64,000 nucleotides of DNA from JAWLEP01 sp964553045 (GCA_964553045.1 CAZKJG010000014.1:26337-90336), one strand, 5' to 3'. Shown: positions 1 to 8,977, numbered from the stretch's first letter. Notes: generated by a model from the letters alone, not told the origin. Numbers and translations are program-made.

Positions 1-1092
1 ATGGAGGACTTCGAGGCCGGGAGGTTTCGCAGGATGCTCTCGCGGCACAGGAGCTTCGAGATCTCGCTGCGCAGGCTTCGGGCCCTCTCCGGGCCCATGA
101 CCGAGGTGCTCGGAGCCCTGGCCAGCTCGGTGATACTGTGGTTCGGAGGAAGGGCGGTCATATCCGGGGACGGCATGACCGCCGGCCGCTTCTTCGTGTT
201 CCTGGGTGCGGCCCTGTCGATGATGGACCCCATCAAGAAGCTGAGCAAGGCCAACGCCAAGATTCAGACCGGAATGGCCTCCGCGGAGCGGATATTCAAG
301 GTGCTGGACGAACGGCCCGTAATCGTCGAAGCTTCGGAAGCGGTTGAGCTGGAACGATTTCGAGATGAGATCGTTTACGAGAACGTCTGCTTCGAGTACG
401 TTCGGGGGGAGCGCGTGCTCACCAACATCAACCTCTCGATATCCAGGGGCGAGGTGGTGGCCCTCGTGGGCCCCAGTGGCGGCGGCAAGAGCACTCTCGC
501 AGACCTGCTGCCCCGCTTCTACGATCCTGTGGAGGGTCGGATCACCATCGACGGCATCGACCTGCAGGACGTCCGGCTCTCCTCGCTGCGCACCATGATG
601 GGAATAGTCACCCAGGAGACGGTCCTGTTCAATGACACCGTGTACAGCAACATAGCCTACGGCATGACCGATATCGACATGGAAAGGGTAAGGGAGGCGG
701 CCGCCATAGCCAACGCCCTGAAGTTCATCGAAGACCTCCCCGCAGGATTAGATACGCCCATCGGGGAAAGGGGGGTGACGCTGTCCGGCGGCCAGCGCCA
801 GCGGCTGGCCATAGCCCGGGCCGTGCTCAAGGACCCGGAGATACTGATATTCGACGAGGCCACTTCCGCGCTGGACACCCACGCCGAGCGGCAGGTGCAG
901 AAGGCCATCGACGGTCTGATGCGCCAGAGGACGGCACTGGTCATCGCCCACCGTCTCAGTACTATACGCAAGGCCTCCATGGTCTACTACGTGGAGGACG
1001 GCAGGATAATGGAGCGGGGCACCCACGAGAAGCTCCTGGCCCGAAAGGGCCGCTACAGCAGGCTCTACGAGATGCAGTTTGCGGAGGACTGA
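1..1092 (+). CDS. ABC exporter, MsbA-like, 5'-truncated by window edge
   Basis: ATP-binding half and last part of the membrane domain of an ABC exporter of the MsbA/lipid-flippase type; the 363 residues present compare with about 580 in the family, so the true start lies upstream. Visible are the end of the transmembrane domain (about residues 30-85), Walker A GPSGGGKST at 157-165, the Q-loop near 204, the signature LSGGQ at 261-265, Walker B ILIFDE at 281-286 and the switch His317 in IAHRLST. Such fused TMD-NBD proteins act as inner-membrane homodimers that move lipid A, lipid-linked glycan or similar cargo. The GT9 heptosyltransferase 3 nt downstream supports an envelope-lipid cargo (inference); the exact substrate cannot be read from the sequence. 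Confidence 0.9.
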   Translation: MEDFEAGRFRRMLSRHRSFEISLRRLRALSGPMTEVLGALASSVILWFGGRAVISGDGMTAGRFFVFLGAALSMMDPIKKLSKANAKIQTGMASAERIFKVLDERPVIVEASEAVELERFRDEIVYENVCFEYVRGERVLTNINLSISRGEVVALVGPSGGGKSTLADLLPRFYDPVEGRITIDGIDLQDVRLSSLRTMMGIVTQETVLFNDTVYSNIAYGMTDIDMERVREAAAIANALKFIEDLPAGLDTPIGERGVTLSGGQRQRLAIARAVLKDPEILIFDEATSALDTHAERQVQKAIDGLMRQRTALVIAHRLSTIRKASMVYYVEDGRIMERGTHEKLLARKGRYSRLYEMQFAED

Positions 1093-1095
1093 GGC

Positions 1096-2079
1096 TTGGC
1101 TTCCCTCCTGATGAGGCTTCATTCCCTCGGTGACGTCGTGCTGGCCGAACCCGCGGCCCGGTACCTTGCCGGCTCCGGAGAGGTCCTGTTCGCCGTGCGC
1201 AAGGAGTACGCGCCGGTGGTGGACAGGATGGGCGAAAAGGTGCGATCCCTGGTCCTGGCTCCGAAGGACGGCTTTGTGCGGCTGCGGGGAATGGTTCGGT
1301 CGGCGAACCCCGAGCGAATAGTCGACCTGCAGGGCAACCTGACGTCACGGCTGGCCGTCTGGCCGGGAAAGGCCGCCCGCTTCCGGCTGGACCGAAAGCT
1401 CCGCCGGCGGGTGCTCGGGGGCTGTGGGGAGAGCATGCCCTACAGGGCGACCAGCTTCCTCCGGGTCGCCGGAGGCGGGGGCTCGGCCATGCCCCACCTC
1501 GAGCGCCGAATCTCCGCGGCCGAGTCCTCCGGTGTGGCCGGTCTGGTGGCCGGAGGAAGGTGGCGCTCCAAGTCCATTCCCGCCGGAGTGCTGGCCGAGG
1601 TGGCCAGACAGCTGGTGGACCTTCTGGGGATGGAGGTCGTGGTGCTGGGCGACCGCACCGACCGCGAAGCCTCAGAGGAGGTAGTTGCCAGGACACTGCG
1701 CAGCGGCGTACGCAGCGTGGCGGGGGAGGGTGATCTGGATCGGCTGATGGAGAGAATCGAGACCCTGGACGTGCTGGTTTCGCCCGACTCCGGGCCCGCG
1801 CACCTGGCCGCCGCCCTGGGGACTCCCGTGGTCGTGGTATTCACCTCCACCCATCCCAGGCTGGGCTTCTGGCCGGAGGACATGCAGGGCGCGTTGTTCT
1901 CCGGCGACCTCGAATGCCGTCCATGCCACAGACACGGGGGCCGGGGCTGCCCGCGCGGCGACTGGGAATGCAGAAGGGCACTGATTCCCTCGGATATCAC
2001 GGAGACGGCCGTTCGCATGATGGACCCGGGTCCGAATGCCGCCGGAAGGGGGGGGATTGAGCCATGCCCACCCCTATGA
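1096..2079 (+). CDS. glycosyltransferase family 9 (heptosyltransferase-like)
   Basis: Cytoplasmic GT9 enzyme that would add a heptose or related sugar from an ADP-activated donor to an LPS-core-like acceptor. The N-terminus carries the family motif SLGDVVLAEP (residues 10-19), and the C-terminal Rossmann domain has SPDSGPAHLAAALG (about 230-243), the ADP-heptose-binding loop, followed by a Cys cluster (CRPC...CPRG...C) typical of GT9. The 327-residue length is normal. TTG at 1096 keeps the usual 9 residues before SLGD; ATG 1111 is the alternative. It follows the ABC exporter by 3 nt and overlaps mutS by 16 nt, so the three are probably co-transcribed. Donor and acceptor are inferred from the family. 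Confidence 0.85.
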   Translation: MASLLMRLHSLGDVVLAEPAARYLAGSGEVLFAVRKEYAPVVDRMGEKVRSLVLAPKDGFVRLRGMVRSANPERIVDLQGNLTSRLAVWPGKAARFRLDRKLRRRVLGGCGESMPYRATSFLRVAGGGGSAMPHLERRISAAESSGVAGLVAGGRWRSKSIPAGVLAEVARQLVDLLGMEVVVLGDRTDREASEEVVARTLRSGVRSVAGEGDLDRLMERIETLDVLVSPDSGPAHLAAALGTPVVVVFTSTHPRLGFWPEDMQGALFSGDLECRPCHRHGGRGCPRGDWECRRALIPSDITETAVRMMDPGPNAAGRGGIEPCPPL

Positions 2080-4634
2080 TGAAGCAGTACCTGGAGATGA
2101 AGCGGCAGCACCCAGGAGACCTGCTGCTGTTCAGAATGGGCGACTTTTACGAGTCCTTCTACGATGACGCCCGGGAGCTGTCCTCCCTGCTGGGCATAAC
2201 CCTGACCGCGAGGGAGAAGTCCGGCGATGACGGGGAGGGGATTCCGCTGGCGGGCTTTCCCCACCACGCGCTGGACGGCTACCTGGCCCGGCTTGTCAGG
2301 GCCGGCAGGCGGGTGGCCATATGCGAGCAGGTCGAGGACCCCGGGAAGGCCCGGGGCCTGGTGAAACGCGAGGTGGTGGAGGTGATCACCCCGGGCACTC
2401 TGGTGTCCGGCTCGGCCCTGGAAGAGCGCCGGACCCTGCCCCTGGCCTCGGCCTGGGCGGGCGAAGGCGAGGCGGCACTGGCGGTCTGCGACCTCTCCAC
2501 CGGGGCTCTGGAGGCCACGTCCGTCGCCGCCGGCGAGCTGATGCTGGAGGCCGCCCGCAGGGAGCCCACAGAGCTGCTGGTGCCCGAAGGCTCGGGCATG
2601 AAAGCTCCCGAGGGCATCGCGGTTACCGACCTCGAGGCCTGGAAGTTCGACCCCGACCTGGCCGAGAAGAACCTGGCCGAGATGCTGGGTCTGGCCACCC
2701 TCGAGGGTGTGGGCCTGGAGAGGGGCTCGGCGCTGCTTCGGGCCGTAGGCGGGCTGCTGGCCTACATAGCCGACACCAAGCGCTCGGTGATCTCCCACCT
2801 GACCTTCGAGGGTGTCTATGACCCCTCCGACAGCATGATAATCGACCGCCGAAGCGCGGTGTCCCTGGCCATCGCCAGGGCCCCGGAGGGGGAGGAGGAA
2901 TCGGTATTGGCGGATGCCACCGACATGACGACAACCCCGGCGGGGGCCAGGGAATGGCGAAGCTGGCTCCTCTCCCCTCCCAGGGATCCCGGGGTGGTGT
3001 CGGGAAGGCATTCCGCGGTGGAGTGGCTGATGGGATCCGACCGGCTGGAGCGGATGCGGCGCATGCTGGCCGACTGCGCCGACCTGCCCAGGCAGAGCGG
3101 CAAGCTGGGAACGAGGAGGTCGGGGCCCCGGGACCTGGACGCCATTCGACGCACCGCGGCGCTTCTGCCCGAGCTCCTGGAGGGGCTGCCGGGGAAGGAG
3201 GGCGGAGTGCTTTCCGAGCTGCGGGCCATGGACCGGCTGGAGGACGTGGCGAAAGCCATCGGGGAGGTGCTGTCGGACGATCCCCCGGCCAGGCTCGCCG
3301 ACGGCGGAGTCATCCGGGGGGGCGTGTCGCGGGAGCTGGACGGCCTGCGCGAGATCCGTTCCGGAGGAAGGAAGTGGATCCATGATCTGAGGGACACCGA
3401 GCGGGAGCGGACGGGAATACCCAACCTCTCCATAGGATTCAACAAGGTTTTCGGCTACTACATAGAGGTCTCCAGAAGCCATCTGGAAAAGGTGCCCGAG
3501 AGCTACACGCGCAAGCAGACGCTGGTGGGAGGGGAACGGTACGTGACCCCGGAGCTGAAGGAGATGGAGGCCAGGGTGCTTCGGGCCGAGGAGGAGATGG
3601 CCTCGCTGGAGGAGCACCTCTACTGCGAGCTGCGCGAGAGGGTGGCCGGGGAGGTGTCCCGCATAAGGGAGACCGGCAGGGCCCTGGCGCGCCTGGACGT
3701 TCTGGCCTCCCTGGCCGCCATGGCCTCGCAGCGGGGGTACGTGCGGCCGGAGCTCGAGGGCGACCCCTCCCTGCTCATACGCGAGGGACGGCATCCGGTG
3801 CTTGATCGGGTGCTTCCCCGGGGGCAGTGCGTTCCCAACGACCTGCGGCTGGAGTCGACCCGCAGAATACTACTGGTGACCGGGCCGAACATGGCGGGCA
3901 AGTCCACCTACCTGCGTCAGGCGGCGCTTCTGGTGGTTATGGCCCAGGCGGGCTCCTTCGTGCCGGCAGCGCGGATGGCCTTCTCTCCGGTGGACAGGAT
4001 ATTCACCAGGATAGGCTCCTCGGACCGAATAACCCGCGGCCAGTCCACCTTCCTGGTGGAGATGTCCGAGGCCGCTGCGCTTCTGAATACATGCACCACC
4101 CGAAGCCTGGCCATTCTGGACGAGGTGGGCAGGGGCACCAGCACGTTCGACGGGCTCTCCCTGGCCTGGGCAATGGTCGAGTACCTGCACGACCACCGCA
4201 GGCACCGGCCCCTGGTGCTCTTCGCAACCCACTACCATGAGCTGGTGGCTCTGGCGGAGAGGCTTGCGGCCGCCGCCAACGTAAACGTCGCAGTCCGGGA
4301 GTCCGGCGACGGCGTGGTCTTCATGTACCGCGTGCAGGAGGGCGGGACAGACAGGTCCTACGGCATACATGTGGCCTCCATGGCGGGAGTGCCCGCCCGG
4401 GTGGTCCGAAGGGCGCGGGACGTTCTGGGGGACCTGGAGGCCGGCAGGCACCTGCGCCACGGCGGCGACCTGGATCAGCTCGAGCTTCCCCTGGAGGATG
4501 AGGTTCCTTCGAAGACCCGGACTCAGGCCGTGGACGAGATACGGAAGCTGGACCCGGACGGAATGACTCCGAGGGAGGCCCTGGACGTGCTCTACAGGCT
4601 TCGGGACATAACGGGGGAGGATAGGGGGTCTTGA
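2064..4634 (+). CDS. mutS: DNA mismatch repair protein MutS
   Basis: Recognises mismatches and small loops and starts mismatch repair as an ATP-dependent clamp. The 856-residue length matches the family. The mismatch-wedge Phe28-x-Glu30 motif is present in MGDFYESF near the N-terminus. After the connector and lever/clamp regions comes the ABC-type ATPase with Walker A GPNMAGKS at 607-614, the DEVGRGTSTFDG segment from Asp686, and the His switch in FATHYHELV. The Phe-x-Glu motif marks it as MutS1 rather than MutS2. The ATG at 2064 lies inside the 3' end of the GT9 gene (16-nt overlap). No mutL is present in the window. Confidence 0.98.
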   Translation: MPTPMMKQYLEMKRQHPGDLLLFRMGDFYESFYDDARELSSLLGITLTAREKSGDDGEGIPLAGFPHHALDGYLARLVRAGRRVAICEQVEDPGKARGLVKREVVEVITPGTLVSGSALEERRTLPLASAWAGEGEAALAVCDLSTGALEATSVAAGELMLEAARREPTELLVPEGSGMKAPEGIAVTDLEAWKFDPDLAEKNLAEMLGLATLEGVGLERGSALLRAVGGLLAYIADTKRSVISHLTFEGVYDPSDSMIIDRRSAVSLAIARAPEGEEESVLADATDMTTTPAGAREWRSWLLSPPRDPGVVSGRHSAVEWLMGSDRLERMRRMLADCADLPRQSGKLGTRRSGPRDLDAIRRTAALLPELLEGLPGKEGGVLSELRAMDRLEDVAKAIGEVLSDDPPARLADGGVIRGGVSRELDGLREIRSGGRKWIHDLRDTERERTGIPNLSIGFNKVFGYYIEVSRSHLEKVPESYTRKQTLVGGERYVTPELKEMEARVLRAEEEMASLEEHLYCELRERVAGEVSRIRETGRALARLDVLASLAAMASQRGYVRPELEGDPSLLIREGRHPVLDRVLPRGQCVPNDLRLESTRRILLVTGPNMAGKSTYLRQAALLVVMAQAGSFVPAARMAFSPVDRIFTRIGSSDRITRGQSTFLVEMSEAAALLNTCTTRSLAILDEVGRGTSTFDGLSLAWAMVEYLHDHRRHRPLVLFATHYHELVALAERLAAAANVNVAVRESGDGVVFMYRVQEGGTDRSYGIHVASMAGVPARVVRRARDVLGDLEAGRHLRHGGDLDQLELPLEDEVPSKTRTQAVDEIRKLDPDGMTPREALDVLYRLRDITGEDRGS

Positions 4635-4697
4635 CCCGGTGTCCATAAAGCCCGAGCATTAACATCCGAGGGTGCATTCAATCACGGAAGGCCAACT

Positions 4698-5390
4698 TTG
4701 GACCGACCTCTTCCCGCGTGTGCCACGTGTGATCTGCGCGACCCCCCATGCCAGGGGGGGGCCGACCCGGCGCCGCATAACTGCCCCATGGTAGTCTCCG
4801 CCGATGAGATCGGCAGGAGCAGGTCCGCCTACCGCGAGGACCGGGGGCTGCTTCGGCTGGCCCGGGCGGCGTCCATCCAGGAGGCCGAGGGCTATCGCAA
4901 CAGGTTCGGGCCGGGGCCTCCGATCCCGGTGAAACCGCGTGTGCTGGAGGTCTGCGAGCTGGCCCGGAAGCTGGAGGTGGAGCTGCTGGGGCTGGCCTTC
5001 TGCACGGGTCTTCGGCGGGAGGCGGAATCCTGTCAGGGCATACTGGAGGCCCGGGGATTCGATGTGGCATCGGTGGGCTGCAAGGCCGGCGCCACCCCGA
5101 AGGAGTCCCTCGACCTCTCGGACGAGCAGAAGATCAACCCCGGATCCTTCGAGGCCATGTGCAGTCCGGTCGCCCAGGCCATGGTGCTCAACTCCTACGC
5201 TACAGGCCTGAACGTCGTGGTCGGTCTCTGCGTCGGCCACGATTCCATCTTCTTCCGCTACAGCGAGGCTCCGGTCACCGTGCTGGTGGCGAAGGACCGG
5301 CTGCTCTGCCACAATCCTGTGGGCGCTCTGCACCTGGCCTCCAGCTACTACCGGTATCTCACCCGGCCCGCGGAGGAGGCCGATGACTGA
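4698..5390 (+). CDS. DUF1847 family Cys-rich protein
   Basis: A 230-residue protein matching the uncharacterised DUF1847 family, thought to bind metal because of its conserved cysteines. Here C8, C11, C18 and C29 form an N-terminal CxxC-x6-C-x10-C cluster; further Cys lie in FCTGLRRE, VGCKAG, EAMCSP, GLCVGHDS and LLCHNP, the segments usually conserved in the family. TTG 4698 is preceded by GGAAG at 4686-4690. It overlaps the sensor kinase at 5383 by 8 nt, suggesting translational coupling and perhaps a shared redox or metal signal (inference). No enzymatic activity can be assigned. Confidence 0.75.
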   Translation: MDRPLPACATCDLRDPPCQGGADPAPHNCPMVVSADEIGRSRSAYREDRGLLRLARAASIQEAEGYRNRFGPGPPIPVKPRVLEVCELARKLEVELLGLAFCTGLRREAESCQGILEARGFDVASVGCKAGATPKESLDLSDEQKINPGSFEAMCSPVAQAMVLNSYATGLNVVVGLCVGHDSIFFRYSEAPVTVLVAKDRLLCHNPVGALHLASSYYRYLTRPAEEADD

Positions 5391-7449
5391 CCGCCTGGAG
5401 AGGACACTGCAGGTCCGGGACGCCGTGCTGGAGATAATGGAGTCCGGCATGGAGGCCGATACGGTAGACGACCTGTATGGAGCCATACACCACGTCATCA
5501 CCCGCCTGTTCTATGTGGACAACTTCTACATAGCCATACACGACCGCGAGAGCGGCAACCTCTCGTTCCCGTACTTCATGGACGTCCGGGAGGGAATGCC
5601 CGAGAGCCGCCCCTTCGGCCAGGGGATGACCGAGGTGGTCATAAGGCGGGGGGAGACGGTCTTCGCAGACCGTGAGCAGATGCTGGAGCTGATCGAGCGC
5701 GGCGATATGGAGCTGTTCGGCGAGCTCGCCTCATGGTGGATTGGGGTTCCTCTCCGGGCGAAGGGGACCATCTTCGGTGTCCTGGTGGTGCAGAGCTACG
5801 GCTCCGAGGTGGAGCTGGACCGCGAGGACGTGCGGGATCTCAAGCTGCTGGCCTCGGCCTCCTCGATGGCCATCGAGAAACGGAGGTCCGAGGATAGCCT
5901 GCTGCGCAGCGAGCGGCTGCACAGAACCCTGGTCGAGAAGGCCAAGGACGGAATAGTGGTTGTGGTCGACGGCATCATCCGGCTCGCCAACCAGCAGGTC
6001 TGCAGCATGCTGGGTCTGGGCCCCGAGAACGTGGTGGGCCGCCCCTACCGGGACTTCGTCGCCCCCTCGTCGGAGGAGATGGTGGAGGACCGCTACCGTC
6101 GCAGGCTGGGCGGAGAGGATGTGCAGTCCATCTACGAGGTAGACCTCCTGAGGGCGGACGGCTCCACCGTCTCGAGCGAGCTGAACTCCACCGCCCTGGA
6201 CCTGGAGGAGGGAAGGGGCGTGCTGGTCTTCGTCCGCGACCTGACGGAGCGCAGGAGGGCCGAGGAGAGGAAGAGGCAGCTGGAGAGGAGGCTTCAGCAC
6301 TCACAACGGCTGGAAAGCCTGGGAGTGCTGGCCGGCGGGGTGGCCCACGATTTCAACAACCTTCTCATGGGGGTGCTGGGGAACGCAGGACTGGCACTGA
6401 AGGAGCTGGAACCCGACCACAGGGCCCGGGAGACCATAGAGAGGCTGGAGAAGGCGGCCCTGCGGGCCGCCGAGCTCACCAATCAGCTGCTGGCCTACTC
6501 CGGCAAGGGAAGCTTCGTCAAGGAGATCCTGCATCTGAACAACGCGGTCGGCGAGATGGTGGACCTGCTGCAGTCGGCGGTTTCGGGAAAAGTGGTTCTG
6601 AGGACCGAGCTGGAGGATGGCATACCGCCGGTGATGGCCGATGCAGCCCAGCTGCGGCAGGTCCTGATGAACCTGATAATGAACGCCTCCGAAGCCATAG
6701 GGGACCGCAGTGGTCTGGTGACCATCCGTACGGGTCTTCTGAACGTGGACGGCCGCTACCTCCGCGAGACATACGTGGGCGAGGAGGTGGAGGAGGGCTA
6801 TTACACCTACGTGGAGGTCTCGGACACCGGCGATGGGATGGACGAGGAGACCAGGGCCCGAATATTCGACCCGTTCTTCTCCACCAAGTTCGCCGGACGC
6901 GGGCTGGGACTCGCTTCGGTGCTGGGCATCGCCAGGGGTCACGGGGGAACGGTCAAGGTATACAGCGAGCCCGGAAAGGGAAGCAGCTTCAAGGTCCTGC
7001 TGCCGGCTCACACCGAATCCGACGGGGTCTCAGAGCCCGCGGAGGCCGCGGAAGGGGCGCCTCCGTCCTCCGGAGGCACCGTCATGGTGATCGACGACGA
7101 GGAGACCGTACGAACGGTGGCCCGGCTGATACTGGAGAAGGCGGGCTACAAGGTGCTGACCGCCTGCGACGGCCTGGAGGCCGAGGAGCTCTACGAAAGG
7201 GAGGCGGGGCGCATAGGCCTTGTCCTCCTGGATATGACCATGCCCCACATTGACGGCTCGGAGACATTCACCCGGCTGCGCCGAATAGACCCCGACGTGC
7301 AGGTGATCCTCACCAGCGGATACAGCGAATCAGACGCCACGTCCCGGTTCTCCGGCAAGGGTCTGGCCGGTTTCATTCAGAAGCCCTACACGCCCGGTGA
7401 GCTGGTGGGCCTGGTGAGACGGATAATGGGCCAGGGCGGTGGGCCGTAG
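5383..7449 (+). CDS. GAF-PAS hybrid histidine kinase with C-terminal receiver
   Basis: Soluble hybrid sensor kinase of 688 residues. Order: GAF domain about 20-175, PAS about 180-290, dimerisation/phosphoacceptor domain with His322 in GGVAHDFNN, HATPase domain about 395-550 (N-box in LMNLIMNASEA, G-box in GRGLGLASV), then a receiver domain about 565-688 with acidic pocket VIDDEE and phosphoacceptor Asp617 in LLDMTMP. No transmembrane segment or signal peptide is seen, so it senses a cytoplasmic ligand or redox state. It has no DNA-binding output, so phosphate must be passed on or used for autoregulation. ATG 5383 overlaps the DUF1847 gene. The ligand is unknown. Confidence 0.9.
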   Translation: MTDRLERTLQVRDAVLEIMESGMEADTVDDLYGAIHHVITRLFYVDNFYIAIHDRESGNLSFPYFMDVREGMPESRPFGQGMTEVVIRRGETVFADREQMLELIERGDMELFGELASWWIGVPLRAKGTIFGVLVVQSYGSEVELDREDVRDLKLLASASSMAIEKRRSEDSLLRSERLHRTLVEKAKDGIVVVVDGIIRLANQQVCSMLGLGPENVVGRPYRDFVAPSSEEMVEDRYRRRLGGEDVQSIYEVDLLRADGSTVSSELNSTALDLEEGRGVLVFVRDLTERRRAEERKRQLERRLQHSQRLESLGVLAGGVAHDFNNLLMGVLGNAGLALKELEPDHRARETIERLEKAALRAAELTNQLLAYSGKGSFVKEILHLNNAVGEMVDLLQSAVSGKVVLRTELEDGIPPVMADAAQLRQVLMNLIMNASEAIGDRSGLVTIRTGLLNVDGRYLRETYVGEEVEEGYYTYVEVSDTGDGMDEETRARIFDPFFSTKFAGRGLGLASVLGIARGHGGTVKVYSEPGKGSSFKVLLPAHTESDGVSEPAEAAEGAPPSSGGTVMVIDDEETVRTVARLILEKAGYKVLTACDGLEAEELYEREAGRIGLVLLDMTMPHIDGSETFTRLRRIDPDVQVILTSGYSESDATSRFSGKGLAGFIQKPYTPGELVGLVRRIMGQGGGP

Positions 7450-7807
7450 CCGTCCCGAAAACCTGCCGCTCTCCGCACCTGCCCACGCCCGGGGCGCTTT
7501 CCTGCGGCGGCCCAATCGCTTCCCTGGAATCGCCGGGACAGGCCGAGGAGGGGGCTTCCGCACGTTCCCGGTCCAGGCTGGATTTCGGGGTGCAGAGCGC
7601 CGACGGCAGTCGGGGGGAGTAGAGCCGCGATTCACTTCCTGCTGTTCGGCCGCGCCGACGTGGTGGAGCCAGATCCGGATACCGCCCCCGCGTTCGCAGC
7701 CCCGTTCCGGAACGCCGTTTGCTGAGGGCTCGAGGCACATGCCCCGAGGATTGTCTGCGATGGCCCCGAGGTGCTCAGCGACGGACCCGCGGGATGCCTT
7801 GGGGGGC
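7450..7807. other. intergenic stretch without a recognisable gene
   Basis: About 360 nt between the hybrid kinase and the perR-type promoter. Short open frames exist on both strands but have Arg/Pro/Ser-rich, low-information translations and no good ribosome sites. I looked for tmRNA, RNase P RNA, SRP RNA, 6S RNA and tRNA signatures and found none convincing. GC-rich inverted segments occur, so a structured RNA is possible but not supported. Confidence 0.4.
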
Positions 7808-7835
7808 TTGACAGAACGGCGCGGAAGGCTAGAAT
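7808..7835 (+). promoter_or_regulatory. sigma-70-type promoter of the perR-like gene
   Basis: TTGACA at 7808-7813 and TAGAAT at 7830-7835 with a 16-nt spacer, an excellent match to the housekeeping consensus. It lies 45-70 nt upstream of the Fur-family ATG, and the region just downstream is clearly AT-richer than its surroundings. Confidence 0.75.
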
Positions 7836-7840
7836 AACAG

Positions 7841-7855
7841 TAATAGTTCTTATTA
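7841..7855 (+). promoter_or_regulatory. Fur/PerR-type operator candidate (inverted repeat)
   Basis: TAATA at 7841-7845 and TATTA at 7851-7855 form an AT-rich inverted repeat around a 5-nt centre, placed at about the transcription start of the Fur-family gene. AT-rich palindromes of this size in such a position are typical of Fur/PerR autoregulation. The arms are short, so the regulator is inferred from context. Confidence 0.5.
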
Positions 7856-7879
7856 GCACCAAGGGTTGGAGCTGCCAGC

Positions 7880-8269
7880 ATGAGAAACACAACGCAGCGG
7901 CGAGAGATCCTCAGGGTCCTGAAGGACAGCGGCGACCATCCCACGGCCACCCAGGTCTTCTCAAGGGTACGGAACCGGCTGCCCAGGATCAGCCTGGGTA
8001 CTGTATACAGGAACCTGGAGAAGCTCTGCTCCCGTGGCGAGGTGTCCCGCATCGAGATCCCCGGCCGGGAGATGCGCTTCGACGCCGACACCTCCCGGCA
8101 CTTCCATCTGAGATGCGTGAGGTGCGGAAGGGTGGTGGACGTTGACCGCGAGGACGTAGCGGTAGACCTTCGGCACCCGGAGGAGGTCGGCGGCGTGAGG
8201 ATAACCGGGTACTGCGTCCAGCTCCTCGGACGGTGCAGGAAGTGTCCGGAGGATGACTCCGGCGACTGA
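7880..8269 (+). CDS. Fur-family regulator, PerR-like
   Basis: Metal-dependent repressor of 129 residues, slightly short because the N-terminal helix before the winged helix is trimmed. The recognition region ISLGTVYRNLE (37-47) is typical. Two CxxC pairs, C79/C82 and C119/C122, make the structural zinc site. His20, Asp68, His74, His76 and Asp87 align with the peroxide-sensing metal ligands of PerR, with Asp rather than Glu at the last position, which favours PerR over Fur. The peroxiredoxin gene starts 18 nt downstream, consistent with a peroxide-stress operon. It is probably autoregulated through the repeat at 7841-7855. Confidence 0.88.
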   Translation: MRNTTQRREILRVLKDSGDHPTATQVFSRVRNRLPRISLGTVYRNLEKLCSRGEVSRIEIPGREMRFDADTSRHFHLRCVRCGRVVDVDREDVAVDLRHPEEVGGVRITGYCVQLLGRCRKCPEDDSGD

Positions 8270-8287
8270 CTCTGGAAAGGAGAAGCG

Positions 8288-8938
8288 ATGGAGAGCAGAT
8301 TCCCGTTGATAGGAGACCGGTTTCCGGAGATGGAGGTCACCACCACACATGGGAAGATGAAGCTTCCCGACGACGCCTCCGGCAAGTGGCTGGTCCTGTT
8401 CAGCCACCCGGCGGACTTTACGCCGGTATGCACCACCGAGTTCGTCGCGTTCCAGAAGAGGATGGGCGAGTTCAAGTCACTGGGCTGCCAGCTGATAGGA
8501 CTGAGCATCGACCAGGTATTCTCCCACATAAAGTGGGTGGAGTGGATCGGGGAGAACCTGGACACCGAGATCACCTTTCCCATAATAGCCGACCACGGCG
8601 ACGCCGCCGGCAAGCTGGGAATGGTACACCCCGGAAAGGGCAGCAACACCGTTCGGGCGGTCTTCGTGGTGGATCCCAAGGGGTACGTGCGCACCGTTCT
8701 CTACTACCCGCAGGAGCTGGGCCGCAACATGGACGAGATCGTACGCATAGTTAAGGCCCTTCAGATCGCGGACAAGAACGGCGTGGCCATGCCGGCCAAC
8801 TGGCCCAGCAACGAGCTGGTGGGCGGGGACATCATCGTACCCCCGGCCAGTACGCAGAAGGAGGCCGAGGGGCGCAAGAAGCAGGACAGGTTCGAGTGCT
8901 TCGACTGGTGGTTCTGCCACAGGAAGCTGGGCGAATAG
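8288..8938 (+). CDS. 1-Cys-type (Prx6) peroxiredoxin
   Basis: Thiol peroxidase reducing hydrogen peroxide and organic peroxides, 216 residues. The peroxidatic Cys48 lies in PADFTPVCTTE; the C-terminal FECFDWWFC carries two more Cys, as in the archaeal/bacterial Prx6 subfamily with the WWFC ending. The motif HPGKGSNTVRAVF supplies the active-site Arg region. ATG 8288 is preceded by GGAAAGGAG. It directly follows the PerR-like regulator, its likely controller. The reductant is not identified in the window. Confidence 0.95.
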   Translation: MESRFPLIGDRFPEMEVTTTHGKMKLPDDASGKWLVLFSHPADFTPVCTTEFVAFQKRMGEFKSLGCQLIGLSIDQVFSHIKWVEWIGENLDTEITFPIIADHGDAAGKLGMVHPGKGSNTVRAVFVVDPKGYVRTVLYYPQELGRNMDEIVRIVKALQIADKNGVAMPANWPSNELVGGDIIVPPASTQKEAEGRKKQDRFECFDWWFCHRKLGE

Positions 8939-8959
8939 CCCGTAGCGCGCAAAGCGATC

Positions 8960-8977
8960 GGGGCGGCCGGCCGCCCC
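8960..8977. repeat. perfect GC palindrome between peroxiredoxin and flavin reductase genes
   Basis: GGGGCGGCC followed directly by its reverse complement GGCCGCCCC. As RNA it would fold with about 7 pairs and a 4-nt loop. No U tract follows, so it is not a standard intrinsic terminator; a processing or 3'-stabilising hairpin is possible. Confidence 0.5.

Noticed and set aside
1440..3794. 784-residue open frame on the minus strand opposite mutS
   Set aside because: Low-complexity Gly/Gln/Pro/His-rich translation; it mirrors the third-position GC bias of mutS and the GT9 gene, which have clear family motifs.
7660..7760. tmRNA or tRNA 3' end on the minus strand (GGCTCCACCA)
   Set aside because: No T-arm precedes it and no matching 5' acceptor strand could be found.
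7540..7760. Signal-recognition-particle RNA
   Set aside because: The GGCCGAAC segment on the minus strand looked suggestive, but the Alu-domain and domain IV signatures are missing.
7373..7892. Small open frames on both strands in the gap before the perR-like gene
   Set aside because: No ribosome sites, Arg/Pro/Ser-rich translations, no family resemblance.
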